A DNA stretch of 64,000 nt from Bradyrhizobium sp. AT1 (GTDB lineage Bacteria > Pseudomonadota > Alphaproteobacteria > Rhizobiales > Xanthobacteraceae), in NCBI RefSeq assembly GCF_001590795.1, contig NZ_JXDL01000001.1, forward strand, positions 4,468,237 through 4,532,236, in the 5' to 3' direction. The notes beneath the pieces were generated by a model. It saw only the letters and a list, made by a program, of their open reading frames with translations, was not told where the DNA came from and made no database searches. This document shows, one piece after another, positions 7,105-14,985 of the stretch (position 1 is its first letter; each line of letters starts with the position of its first letter). A program made the position numbers and the translations under genes.

Positions 7105-8898
7105 CTAAACCCCCGCCACCGACGTCCAGACATCCGCGAGCTTCCTCCGCAGCGCCTGCGTGCGCGTCAGCGGCGGCGGCGTCTCGTCTTCTTCCGGCAG
7201 GCGGAGGCCAACGACGTTGACGCGGCCGCCGGAGATGCTGCGCGCGACCAGCACGATCTCGTCGAGGGCAAGCTCGGCGCCCTCCTTCGGCGCGCGGTCG
7301 AGATGGACGTCGAAATAATCCGCGAGCGTGAGCTTGCCTTCGTCCTCGCCGACCTTCACGCCGTAGATCTCGGCGAGCTCGGCCAGCGTGTGCTCGGCCG
7401 AGACCATGAAGTCGCCGAGCAGATGCGGATCCGGCGCCGAGCTCGGCTGCATGTCGACGAAAAAGCGATCGAGCGACTCGGCCTTTTCCGGCGGTGCCAG
7501 CAGATAGATGTAATCGCCGGGCGCGACCGGATCGGCTTCCGCAGGCGTCAGGATGTTCTCGTTGCGGATCACCAGCGTCGGCTTTGACCAGGACGGGATC
7601 AGGCCGCGGCGGAAATACAGGCTCTTGGGCCGGACGGGATAACCGACCAGCTGCTGCTCGAGCTGGCCGGGCAGATCCAGCTCGACGCGGCGCGGGCCGC
7701 GCTCGGCGCGCGGCAGCGCGACATGCAGCTTGCGCGCCGCCGGCGCCAGGGTCCAGCCCTGCAGCAGCAGCGAGATGATGACGACGACGAAGGCGACGTC
7801 GAAATAGAGATAGGCCTTGGACAGGCCGACCAGCATGGGGATCGAGGCCAGGAAGATCGCGACCGCGCCGCGCAGGCCAGTCCAGGCGATGAAGATCTTT
7901 TCGCGCCAGTTGAAGCGGAACGGCGCCAGGCACACGAAGACGGCGATCGGCCGTGCCACCAGCATCAGCACGAATGCGACACCAACGGCCGGCAGCACGC
8001 TGGTGCCGAGCCGGCTCGGCGAGACCAGCAGGCCGAGCAGCACGAACATCACGATCTGCGCCAGCCAGGTCGCGGCATCGAGGAAGGCCACCACCTGGTT
8101 ATGCGCGCGGGTCGGCCGGTTGCCGATGATGATGCCGGCGAGATAGACGGCGAGGAAGCCGGAGGCGTGCATCATCTGCGAGCCGCCGAAGATCACCAGC
8201 GCGGCCGTGGTCACGAACGGCGCATGCAGGCCCTGCGGCAGCGCCACCTTGTTGAGGGCGATGACGACGAGGCGTCCGCCGATGACGCCGACGATGGCGC
8301 CGAGGATCGCCTCCTGGACGAACTCCATCACGACGTGGCTGGCCGAGCTCGATCCCAGCGAGATGTATTCGACCAGCATCAAGGTGAGGAAGATCGCGAA
8401 GGGGTCGTTGGTACCGGATTCCGCCTCCAGCGTCGCGCCGACGCGCGGGCGCAGGCGCAGGCCCTGGGTGTGCACCAAGAGGAACACGGCCGCCGCGTCG
8501 GTGGAGGCCACGACGGCGCCGACCAGCAGCGATTCCGTCCAGTTGAGATCGAGCGCGAATTTGGCGAACGGCGCCGTGATCAGCGCGGTCAGGAGCACGC
8601 CGACCGTCGCCAGCACCACGGATGGCGCCAGCACGGTGCGGATGCTGGCGAAGCGCGTCCTGAGACCGCCGTCGAACAGGATCAGGGCCAGCGCCACCGA
8701 GCCGACCAGATAGGTGGTGCGGACGTCGTCGAACTGGAGCTGGCCGGGGCCGGAATCGCCGGCGAGCATGCCGACCGCGAGGAAGACCAGCAGCAAGGGC
8801 GCGCCGAAGCGGAGCGCAAGCAGGCTCGACAGGATGCCGGCCATGACGAGGACGGCGCCGAGCAATATGGCGAGGCTGACGGAGTCGAGAGAGGCCAT
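7105..8898 (-). CDS. K+/H+ antiporter, CvrA/NhaP2 type (CPA1)
   Basis: Inner-membrane cation/proton antiporter of 597 aa. Residues 1-390 form a sodium/hydrogen exchanger domain with about 12-13 membrane segments; ALILFDGGLRT and the two acidic stretches GAVVASTDAAAVF and AESGTNDPFAIF carry the residues that bind the ion in CPA1 proteins. After residue 400 there is a cytoplasmic RCK/TrkA-C-like domain (LVIRNENILTPAEADPVAPGD) and a C-terminal CorC/HlyC-like segment. This architecture matches potassium/proton antiporters of the CvrA (NhaP2) group, which control cell volume and K+ balance. It is divergent from an MscS channel gene, which is consistent with osmotic homeostasis. Confidence 0.88.
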   Translation of the reverse strand: MASLDSVSLAILLGAVLVMAGILSSLLALRFGAPLLLVFLAVGMLAGDSGPGQLQFDDVRTTYLVGSVALALILFDGGLRTRFASIRTVLAPSVVLATVGVLLTALITAPFAKFALDLNWTESLLVGAVVASTDAAAVFLLVHTQGLRLRPRVGATLEAESGTNDPFAIFLTLMLVEYISLGSSSASHVVMEFVQEAILGAIVGVIGGRLVVIALNKVALPQGLHAPFVTTAALVIFGGSQMMHASGFLAVYLAGIIIGNRPTRAHNQVVAFLDAATWLAQIVMFVLLGLLVSPSRLGTSVLPAVGVAFVLMLVARPIAVFVCLAPFRFNWREKIFIAWTGLRGAVAIFLASIPMLVGLSKAYLYFDVAFVVVIISLLLQGWTLAPAARKLHVALPRAERGPRRVELDLPGQLEQQLVGYPVRPKSLYFRRGLIPSWSKPTLVIRNENILTPAEADPVAPGDYIYLLAPPEKAESLDRFFVDMQPSSAPDPHLLGDFMVSAEHTLAELAEIYGVKVGEDEGKLTLADYFDVHLDRAPKEGAELALDEIVLVARSISGGRVNVVGLRLPEEDETPPPLTRTQALRRKLADVWTSVAGV

Positions 8899-9105
8899 CC
8901 ACCTTCCGGGTTAAAGGAGCGGGAATGGCATCCTTATCGTCGGGGGACTCCTGCGCCAACCCATTTTCGCCTCTCGCGGCAATCTGCCCGTATTATACGG
9001 CCTTAACGTCCATCACATGCCGGTGTATCGATGGCCCGGCCGCGCCCTTTGTGGGATTCTGCGGCGCCCTCGAATCAATTCCTCCCCCGCTTGCCGACGA
9101 GACCG

Positions 9106-10422
9106 ATGGACATGGACCTCAAGGACTTCATGGAGTTCGTGCAGACCACCGCGCGCAGCGTCGGGGCGGAAATCTCCTCGCCCTGGTTCTACCTGCAATT
9201 CGGCCTGATTCTGGCCGCGGCCGGCATTGCCTATGCCGCCGAGACCGCCGTCCGCAGCCGCATCGACATGACCTCGCTGGCGATCCGCTGGCCGCTGCCG
9301 CTCCGGCACTTCGCCCGGGTGATGGTCTCCAGCGCCTCGACGGCGGTGTTCACGCTGCTCGTGATCCTCTCCCGCTTCGTGATGTACCACGCGACCTGGC
9401 CGAGCCGCTCCTATCTGCTGATGGTCGCCGCCAAGCTCGGGCTGGCCTGGCTCGCGATCCGGCTCGTGACCTCGGTGCTGCGCAATGCCTTCATCGTCAA
9501 GCTGGTGTCGATCACGGCGTGGTTTCTCGCCGCGCTCTCGATCCTCGGCCAGCTCGACACGACGGTCGACCTGCTCGATTCCTATGCGATCGTGCTCGGC
9601 GGCCTCAGGCTGACCCCACTGCTGGTACTCAAGGCAGGCGCGCTCCTCCTCATCGCGCTGTGGGCCACCAACATCGCGAGCAACTTCGCCGAGAGCCGGA
9701 TCAACGCGACCACCGATCTGACGCCATCGGTGCAGGTGCTGCTGGTCAAGATCATCCGCATCGGGCTGCTTGCCGTCGCGATCGTGATCGCGCTCGGCGC
9801 GGTCGGCATCGATCTTTCGGCGCTCGCGGTGTTCTCCGGCGCCGTCGGCGTCGGCATCGGTATCGGCCTGCAGAAGATCGTCGCCAATTTCATCTCGGGC
9901 ATCATCCTGCTCGCCGACAAGTCGGTGAAGCCGGGCGACCTCGTCACCATCGGCGACAATACCGGCCGCATCAGTGCGATGAAGACGCGTTATATTTCCG
10001 TCGCCGCCGGCGACGGCCGCGAGTTCCTGGTGCCGAACGAGGATCTGGTGACGCAAAAAGTCGTCAACTGGACCTATACCGACAAGAACACGCTGGTGAA
10101 GATCGCCTTCGGCACCAATTACGACGCCGATCCCCGCCTCGTCTGCACGCTCGCCGCGGAGACCGCCGCCGCCCATCCGCGCGCGCAGAAGGGCAAGCCG
10201 CCGACCTGCATCCTGACCGAGTTCGCCGAAGCCGGGATGAAATTCTCGCTGACCTTCTGGATCGCCGACCCCGATGGCATGGACAAGGTCAGGAGCGACG
10301 TGATGCTGGGGCTGTGGGACGCCTTCAAGCACGAGGGCATCCGGGTTCCCTATCCCGTCCGCGAAATCCGCATCCGCGGCGGCGCGCTGCCGGTGGAAAC
10401 CACCGTAGAAGTCCCGAATTAG
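9106..10422 (+). CDS. MscS-family mechanosensitive channel
   Basis: Small-conductance mechanosensitive channel or a relative, 438 aa, inner membrane. Five or so hydrophobic segments fill residues 20-230, followed by the pore helix and the signature VFSGAVGVGIGIGLQKIVANFISGIILLADKSVKPGD. The cytoplasmic beta domain includes GRISAMKTRYISV and GREFLVPNEDLVTQKVVNW. ATG at 9106 or 9112 are both possible; the open frame to 9031 is not supported. It is divergent from the K+/H+ antiporter with a 207-base gap, an arrangement that suits coordinated osmotic control. Confidence 0.9.
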   Translation: MDMDLKDFMEFVQTTARSVGAEISSPWFYLQFGLILAAAGIAYAAETAVRSRIDMTSLAIRWPLPLRHFARVMVSSASTAVFTLLVILSRFVMYHATWPSRSYLLMVAAKLGLAWLAIRLVTSVLRNAFIVKLVSITAWFLAALSILGQLDTTVDLLDSYAIVLGGLRLTPLLVLKAGALLLIALWATNIASNFAESRINATTDLTPSVQVLLVKIIRIGLLAVAIVIALGAVGIDLSALAVFSGAVGVGIGIGLQKIVANFISGIILLADKSVKPGDLVTIGDNTGRISAMKTRYISVAAGDGREFLVPNEDLVTQKVVNWTYTDKNTLVKIAFGTNYDADPRLVCTLAAETAAAHPRAQKGKPPTCILTEFAEAGMKFSLTFWIADPDGMDKVRSDVMLGLWDAFKHEGIRVPYPVREIRIRGGALPVETTVEVPN

Positions 10423-10542
10423 GCCGCTTTCGGGCACCAGGGAGTAGGCTCGGCTTGCATGAAGGCCGGCAATCATTAAATTAGGGCCTGAAATCAAGCC
10501 TTTCCGCCGAAATCGAGATCAGCCCGAAAAGACCGCACAAGC

Positions 10543-11361
10543 ATGAGCTACGTCGAAGCCACCGATACCTCGCTGCGCAAGACCGGACAGATCAAGCTGC
10601 ATGGACCGGCCGCCTTTGCCGGCATGCGCAAGGCCGGCGCGCTGGTGGCGAAATGCCTCGACGAGCTCACCGACATCGTCGGACCGGGCGTGCCGACTTC
10701 GCGCATCGACGAATTCGTCCGCGACTTCGCCTTCAGCAACAATGCCTATCCGGCGACGCTGATGTATCGCGGCTATCGCTATTCGACCTGCACCTCGCTC
10801 AACCACGTGGTCTGCCACGGCATGCCCGGCGACCGTCCGCTAAAGGAGGGCGACGTCGTCAATATCGACGTCACCTTCATCGTCGACGGCTGGTACGGCG
10901 ATTCCAGCCGGATGTATGCGGTCGGCCCGATCGCCCGCAAGGCCGAGCGGCTGATCGAGGTGACGTATGAAGCGATGATGCGCGGCATCGCCGCGGTGAA
11001 GCCCGGCGCCACCACCGGCGACATCGGCCACGCCATCCAGAGCTTCGTCGAGCCGCAGGGCATGAGCGTGGTGCGCGATTTCTGCGGCCATGGCCTCGGC
11101 CGCATGTTCCACGACGAGCCGAACATCATCCATATCGGCCGGCCCGGCGAAGGCGTTCAGCTCAAGCCCGGCATGTTCTTCACCATCGAGCCGATGATCA
11201 ATCTCGGCAAGCCGCATGTGAAGATCCTCTCCGACGGCTGGACCGCCGTGACCCGCGACCGCTCGCTGTCGGCACAGTTCGAGCATTCGGTTGGCGTCAC
11301 CGCCACGGGAGTCGAGATCTTCACGCTGTCGGAGCGGCATGGCGAGAAGCAGATCGGGTGA
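10543..11361 (+). CDS. map: Methionine aminopeptidase, type I
   Basis: Cytoplasmic metalloenzyme that removes the initiator methionine from nascent proteins. The 272-aa product contains the pita-bread fold ligands: DVTFIVDGWYGDSSRMY (two Asp), FCGHGLGRMFHDEPNI (His), FFTIEPMINL (Glu) and the terminal FEHSVGVT (Glu). CTSLNHVVCHGMPG is the substrate-side motif. Length is slightly above E. coli Map because of an N-terminal extension of about 20 residues. It stands as a single gene, convergent with the Ada-like gene. Confidence 0.95.
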   Translation: MSYVEATDTSLRKTGQIKLHGPAAFAGMRKAGALVAKCLDELTDIVGPGVPTSRIDEFVRDFAFSNNAYPATLMYRGYRYSTCTSLNHVVCHGMPGDRPLKEGDVVNIDVTFIVDGWYGDSSRMYAVGPIARKAERLIEVTYEAMMRGIAAVKPGATTGDIGHAIQSFVEPQGMSVVRDFCGHGLGRMFHDEPNIIHIGRPGEGVQLKPGMFFTIEPMINLGKPHVKILSDGWTAVTRDRSLSAQFEHSVGVTATGVEIFTLSERHGEKQIG

Positions 11362-11383
11362 TTCTCTCGCCGCAATCTTCCCG

Positions 11384-11986
11384 CTACCTCCCGCCGCGAC
11401 GGCGGAATGACGACGGCGCCCTCTTGTAGGTCGCGGCAAAAGCATCGTTGAATCTGCGGACGCTGCCGAAACCGGCCGCAAAGGCAATCTCCGCCAAATT
11501 CATGTCGGTCTGGTCGATCAGGCGCTTGGCTTCCTGCACGCGCCGCGTTGCCGCGATCTCGCTCGGGCTCGCGCCGGCATGGCGCATGAACAGGCGCAGC
11601 AGGTGACGCGGCCCGACACCGAGGGCTTCCGCAAGCTCGGCCATCGACGCCCGGTCCAGAAAACCGTCATGGATCAGCCGCATGCCGCGTGCGACGGTGG
11701 TGGCCGTCCCCATCCAGGCCGGCGAGCCCGGCGCGGTTTCCGGCCGGCAGCGCAGGCACGGGCGAAAGCCGGCCCGCTCGGCAGCAGCCGCGGTCGCGTA
11801 GAAGGTGACGTTCTCCGAGCGCGCGGGGCGAACGGGACAGACCGGCCGGCAATAAATGCGCGTCGAGCGAACCCCGGAGAAGAACAGCCCGTCGAACGCG
11901 CGGGCACGCGCCAGCCGTGCCCGATCACAGGTCTCCCAGTCGAGATGCGGCGGCAGCGTCTGCCGCTCGGCTGAAGTCTTCACCAT
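11384..11986 (-). CDS. Ada-type metal-binding and AraC-type regulator, no methyltransferase
   Basis: 200-aa protein with two parts. The N-terminal half is the Ada zinc-binding domain: DGLFFSGVRSTRIYCRPVCP and FRPCLRCRPE supply the four cysteines that bind zinc and sense methyl phosphotriesters in E. coli Ada. The C-terminal half is an AraC helix-turn-helix (MAELAEALGVGPRHLLRLF, then LAEIAFAAGFGSVRRFNDAF). The O6-methylguanine methyltransferase or AlkA glycosylase domain that usually follows is missing. It may act as a stand-alone methylation-responsive regulator (AdaA-like). ATG 11986 is preferred to the open extension to 12073. Divergent from the DMT exporter gene. Confidence 0.85.
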   Translation of the reverse strand: MVKTSAERQTLPPHLDWETCDRARLARARAFDGLFFSGVRSTRIYCRPVCPVRPARSENVTFYATAAAAERAGFRPCLRCRPETAPGSPAWMGTATTVARGMRLIHDGFLDRASMAELAEALGVGPRHLLRLFMRHAGASPSEIAATRRVQEAKRLIDQTDMNLAEIAFAAGFGSVRRFNDAFAATYKRAPSSFRRRGGR

Positions 11987-12114
11987 CACCAAATCATAGT
12001 TACGACGCAGCGCACCGAGTAGCCGAAATCGGACATCACCGGGCGATGAGGTCCGAATTCCGCCAGCCCGCACCGCGGCTCCGGATCATGGTGCCGATCC
12101 CAGGAGCAGATCGC

Positions 12115-13056
12115 ATGAGCACACAGGCACGACACACGACGACCAATCTCACAATCGAAGTCGGGCTCCTGCTGTTGCTCTCGCTGATCTGGGGCAGCTC
12201 GTTCACACTCATCAAGCTTGTTGTCGCAACGGTACCGCCGTTCACGATGGTCGCCACCCGCGTGATCATCGCCGCGATGCTCCTGATCCTCATTGCGACC
12301 GCGCAGGGGCATTCCCCTCCTCGAGAGAAATCGGTCTGGACCGCCTTCTTCGTGCAGGGCCTCTTGCAGAGCGCGCTGCCCTTCACCTTGATCAGCTGGG
12401 GCGAGCTGCATATCGCGAGCGGGCTTGCCGGCGTGCTCAATGCGACCCCACCGATGTTCGTGCTGGCCATCGCTGTCATGACCGGGCGCGGACGGCAGGC
12501 GATCGGCGGACGGAAGATCGTCGGCGTTGCTCTCGGCCTTGCGGGCGTGGCCCTGACCCTCGGCATCGATGCGCTGTCCGGGATCGGCACGGCGGCACCA
12601 CTGGCCCAGATCGCGGTGCTCGGCGCGAGCTTCTGCTACGCGCTCGCACCGATCTGGGGACAGCGGTTTTCGGGTCTGCCCGCGATCGTCACCGCAGCAG
12701 GGGCGATGAGCTGCGCCGCGGCGCTGATGCTGCCGACCGCCGCGGCTATCGAGCAGCCGTGGCGGCTGGCGCAGCCGCCCGCGCAGGCGATCGCAGCGGT
12801 GATCGCGCTCGGGGTGGTCTGCACCGCCCTGGCGATGGTGATCTATTTCCGCCTGATCCACACGCTCGGCCCGCTCGGCACGACCAGCGGCAGCTATCTG
12901 CGCGCAGGATTCGCCGTGGCACTCGGCACCGCCATTCTCGGCGAGCACTTGACCTGGTCCAGTCTTGCCGGAATGGCGCTCATTCTCGCCGGGGTGGTGG
13001 CGATCACGGTGCCCGCGCTCGCACCGACGCCGACCGGCGCGCAGCCCCGCAATTGA
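12115..13056 (+). CDS. EamA/DMT-family transporter
   Basis: Inner-membrane exporter of the drug/metabolite superfamily, 313 aa, with two EamA repeats and about ten transmembrane helices. The first repeat starts LIWGSSFTLIKLVVATVPPF, and the second ends YLRAGFAVALGTAILGEHLTWSSLAGMALILAG, both typical. The substrate cannot be predicted. ATG 12115 has CAGGAG eight bases upstream; the longer open frame from 11917 overlaps the divergent Ada gene and is rejected. Confidence 0.88.
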   Translation: MSTQARHTTTNLTIEVGLLLLLSLIWGSSFTLIKLVVATVPPFTMVATRVIIAAMLLILIATAQGHSPPREKSVWTAFFVQGLLQSALPFTLISWGELHIASGLAGVLNATPPMFVLAIAVMTGRGRQAIGGRKIVGVALGLAGVALTLGIDALSGIGTAAPLAQIAVLGASFCYALAPIWGQRFSGLPAIVTAAGAMSCAAALMLPTAAAIEQPWRLAQPPAQAIAAVIALGVVCTALAMVIYFRLIHTLGPLGTTSGSYLRAGFAVALGTAILGEHLTWSSLAGMALILAGVVAITVPALAPTPTGAQPRN

Positions 13057-13096
13057 CGGTTGCAAAAGCGCTGAGCCCCGGCGATGCTGACGGCCG

Positions 13097-13810
13097 ATGT
13101 CCACCAAATCCGATCGCGACAAGAGCAAGCCTGAGGACGCGCCGCACTATCTCGGCCATCGTGAGCGACTGCGCGAGCGCTTCTACAGCGCGGGGGCGGA
13201 TGCACTGAGCGACTACGAGCTGCTGGAGATGGCGCTGTTTCCGGCGCTGCCGCGGCGCGACACCAAACCGCTGGCAAAGACGCTGATCAAGATTTTCGGC
13301 TCGTTCGCCGAGGTCGTGCACGCGCCGGTGGCGCGCTTGCGCGAGGTTGATGGCATCGGCGAGTCCGCGATCCACCAGCTCAAGCTGATTGCCGCGGCGG
13401 CGCACCGCGTCGCCAAGGGCGAGGTCAACAGCCGCAACGCTCTGTCGTCCTGGAACGAGGTGATCGCCTATTGCCGCACCAGCATGGCGTTCGCCGACAA
13501 GGAGCAGTTTCGCCTGCTGTTCCTCGACAAGCGCAACCAGCTGATCGCCGACGAGGTGCAGCAGACCGGCACGGTCGACCACACCCCGGTCTATCCGCGC
13601 GAGGTGATCAAGCGCGCGCTGGAATTATCGGCGACCGCCTTGATCCTCGTGCACAACCACCCCTCGGGCGATCCCTCACCGTCACAGGCCGACATCCAGA
13701 TGACGAAAGCGATCATCGACATCGCCAAGCCGCTCGGCATCGCCGTGCACGACCACATCATCGTGGGCAAGGGCGGACATGCGAGCTTGCGCGGGATGCG
13801 GTTGATCTAA
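13097..13810 (+). CDS. radC: RadC family protein (JAB/MPN domain)
   Basis: 237-aa product with an N-terminal helix-hairpin-helix region (LREVDGIGESAIHQL) and a C-terminal MPN/JAB metalloprotease-like domain, HNHPSGDPSPSQADI near residues 190-204, with the His-x-His and Asp zinc ligands. RadC is widespread, and its supposed role in DNA repair is disputed. The last bases overlap the stop codon of the convergent accessory gene at 13807 (CTAA serves as both ends), so the insert junction lies exactly at the radC 3' end. Confidence 0.92.
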   Translation: MSTKSDRDKSKPEDAPHYLGHRERLRERFYSAGADALSDYELLEMALFPALPRRDTKPLAKTLIKIFGSFAEVVHAPVARLREVDGIGESAIHQLKLIAAAAHRVAKGEVNSRNALSSWNEVIAYCRTSMAFADKEQFRLLFLDKRNQLIADEVQQTGTVDHTPVYPREVIKRALELSATALILVHNHPSGDPSPSQADIQMTKAIIDIAKPLGIAVHDHIIVGKGGHASLRGMRLI

Positions 13811-14985
13811 GGCGCTTCACTGAATCCCATTAGTCGCGACCTCGGGTACGAAGCAAAACGGCGACGAGAGATACCATTCAAGATGATGAACGAAAACCAC
13901 CCTCCGAAAGACGCTGCTCGAAAAAAACCCTTCTTGGCAAAATAGTCGCCAAGGATGTGATTGATAGCTTGGCTGTCATGCGACAGATCGGGCGCGCCAT
14001 CGTACGTCAATATATCGATATCCCATTTTTTTAACTTCTCCGCGACACTGGGAGCTTCAAGAAGTTCTGACGGCACAATGACAGCCATAACGGCGTCTGG
14101 TATTCGCACGGCATGGGCAAGTTGAACTTCGATAGCTAACATACGATCGTCCGGATTCCTCGAATTGCGTATCTGCTGATAGGCATCCGCTTCGAAGTCA
14201 CCCTGAGCTCCAATTTTCGTATCTCGGATTCTTCCTTCGAAATAGTTCCTGTTTGATCCATAGAAAAGGTTCACAAACTTCCCGGCCGTCTCGATACTTG
14301 GTGACAATGCAAAATCATCTATAGCCATTGCAGGATGCAACACATCGCGAGCAAGACCTCTCTTGAAGGCTCCACTATCGAAAGGGAAGATCCGCTTCGG
14401 GATGCCTAAAGCCTCAGGCCGAATCACGAGGCAGACTGGCATCTTCCACGTTAGAGACGTGCGTTCTTCTTTCATACGGTACGACGGTCGACCATAAAAC
14501 AAATAGAGAAGCTCCTCACCCGGATAGTCGGCGGATCTCGCGGGAGCCAACACCTCGGTATCGACAATCTCCCTAAACTCGTAAGTCGAGGTAAAATGCA
14601 GAAGAGGCAATACGATCTCCGTTTTGTCAGCTTCCGCAACCAAACTACCAAAGCGACGACTTGCCTGGCTCTCCGAACTGGCCGGCGGGATAGATAAGCC
14701 AATAGCGCCCGTGAGAACTGCGTCGTCGAAACGAACTCCAGTCAGATTTGCGCGACGGAAATCTGAGCCCGTAAGGTCAGCACGAGAGAAATTGCAGCCG
14801 CGAAGATCCTCGCCTCGAAAATCCATATCCCGAAGGGAGGCACCAACAAAATCGCGAGCGGGGTCGAGGCCCGCAGCACGCGCCAAGGTCACAAATGATG
14901 CCATAGCGTCGCTTTCGGCCAAGACTATTAGCTTGTCCAGCACCTCTGCTATCGCCCGCGGGCCTCTGGGTTGCTGCTTGTCCAC
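13807..14985 (-). CDS. Pentapeptide-repeat protein with putative ADP-ribosyltransferase-like domain
   Basis: 392-aa protein of unknown function, second gene of a TIR pair. Residues 1-44 are helical; 45-94 hold ten tandem pentapeptides with F or L at the centre (for example DFRGE, DLRGC, NFSRA, DLTGS), predicted to form a right-handed beta-helix. The rest looks like one domain: LLHFTS (H130), LYLFYGRPSYR (Y164/Y169), RIFPFDSGAF, NLFYGSN and RMLAIEVQ (E286). The order His-Phe-Thr, Tyr, Glu and the sequence after E286 (IPDAVMAVIVPSELL) resemble the DarT-type ADP-ribosyltransferase layout; this is inference only. GTG start shares one base with the TIR stop (TAGTG), so translation is coupled. GC is visibly lower than in neighbours. 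Confidence 0.75.
   Translation of the reverse strand: MDKQQPRGPRAIAEVLDKLIVLAESDAMASFVTLARAAGLDPARDFVGASLRDMDFRGEDLRGCNFSRADLTGSDFRRANLTGVRFDDAVLTGAIGLSIPPASSESQASRRFGSLVAEADKTEIVLPLLHFTSTYEFREIVDTEVLAPARSADYPGEELLYLFYGRPSYRMKEERTSLTWKMPVCLVIRPEALGIPKRIFPFDSGAFKRGLARDVLHPAMAIDDFALSPSIETAGKFVNLFYGSNRNYFEGRIRDTKIGAQGDFEADAYQQIRNSRNPDDRMLAIEVQLAHAVRIPDAVMAVIVPSELLEAPSVAEKLKKWDIDILTYDGAPDLSHDSQAINHILGDYFAKKGFFRAASFGGWFSFIILNGISRRRFASYPRSRLMGFSEAP

Noticed and set aside
7723..9006. 427-residue plus-strand frame opposite the antiporter
   Set aside because: Same reason: charged, repetitive shadow of a membrane protein gene.
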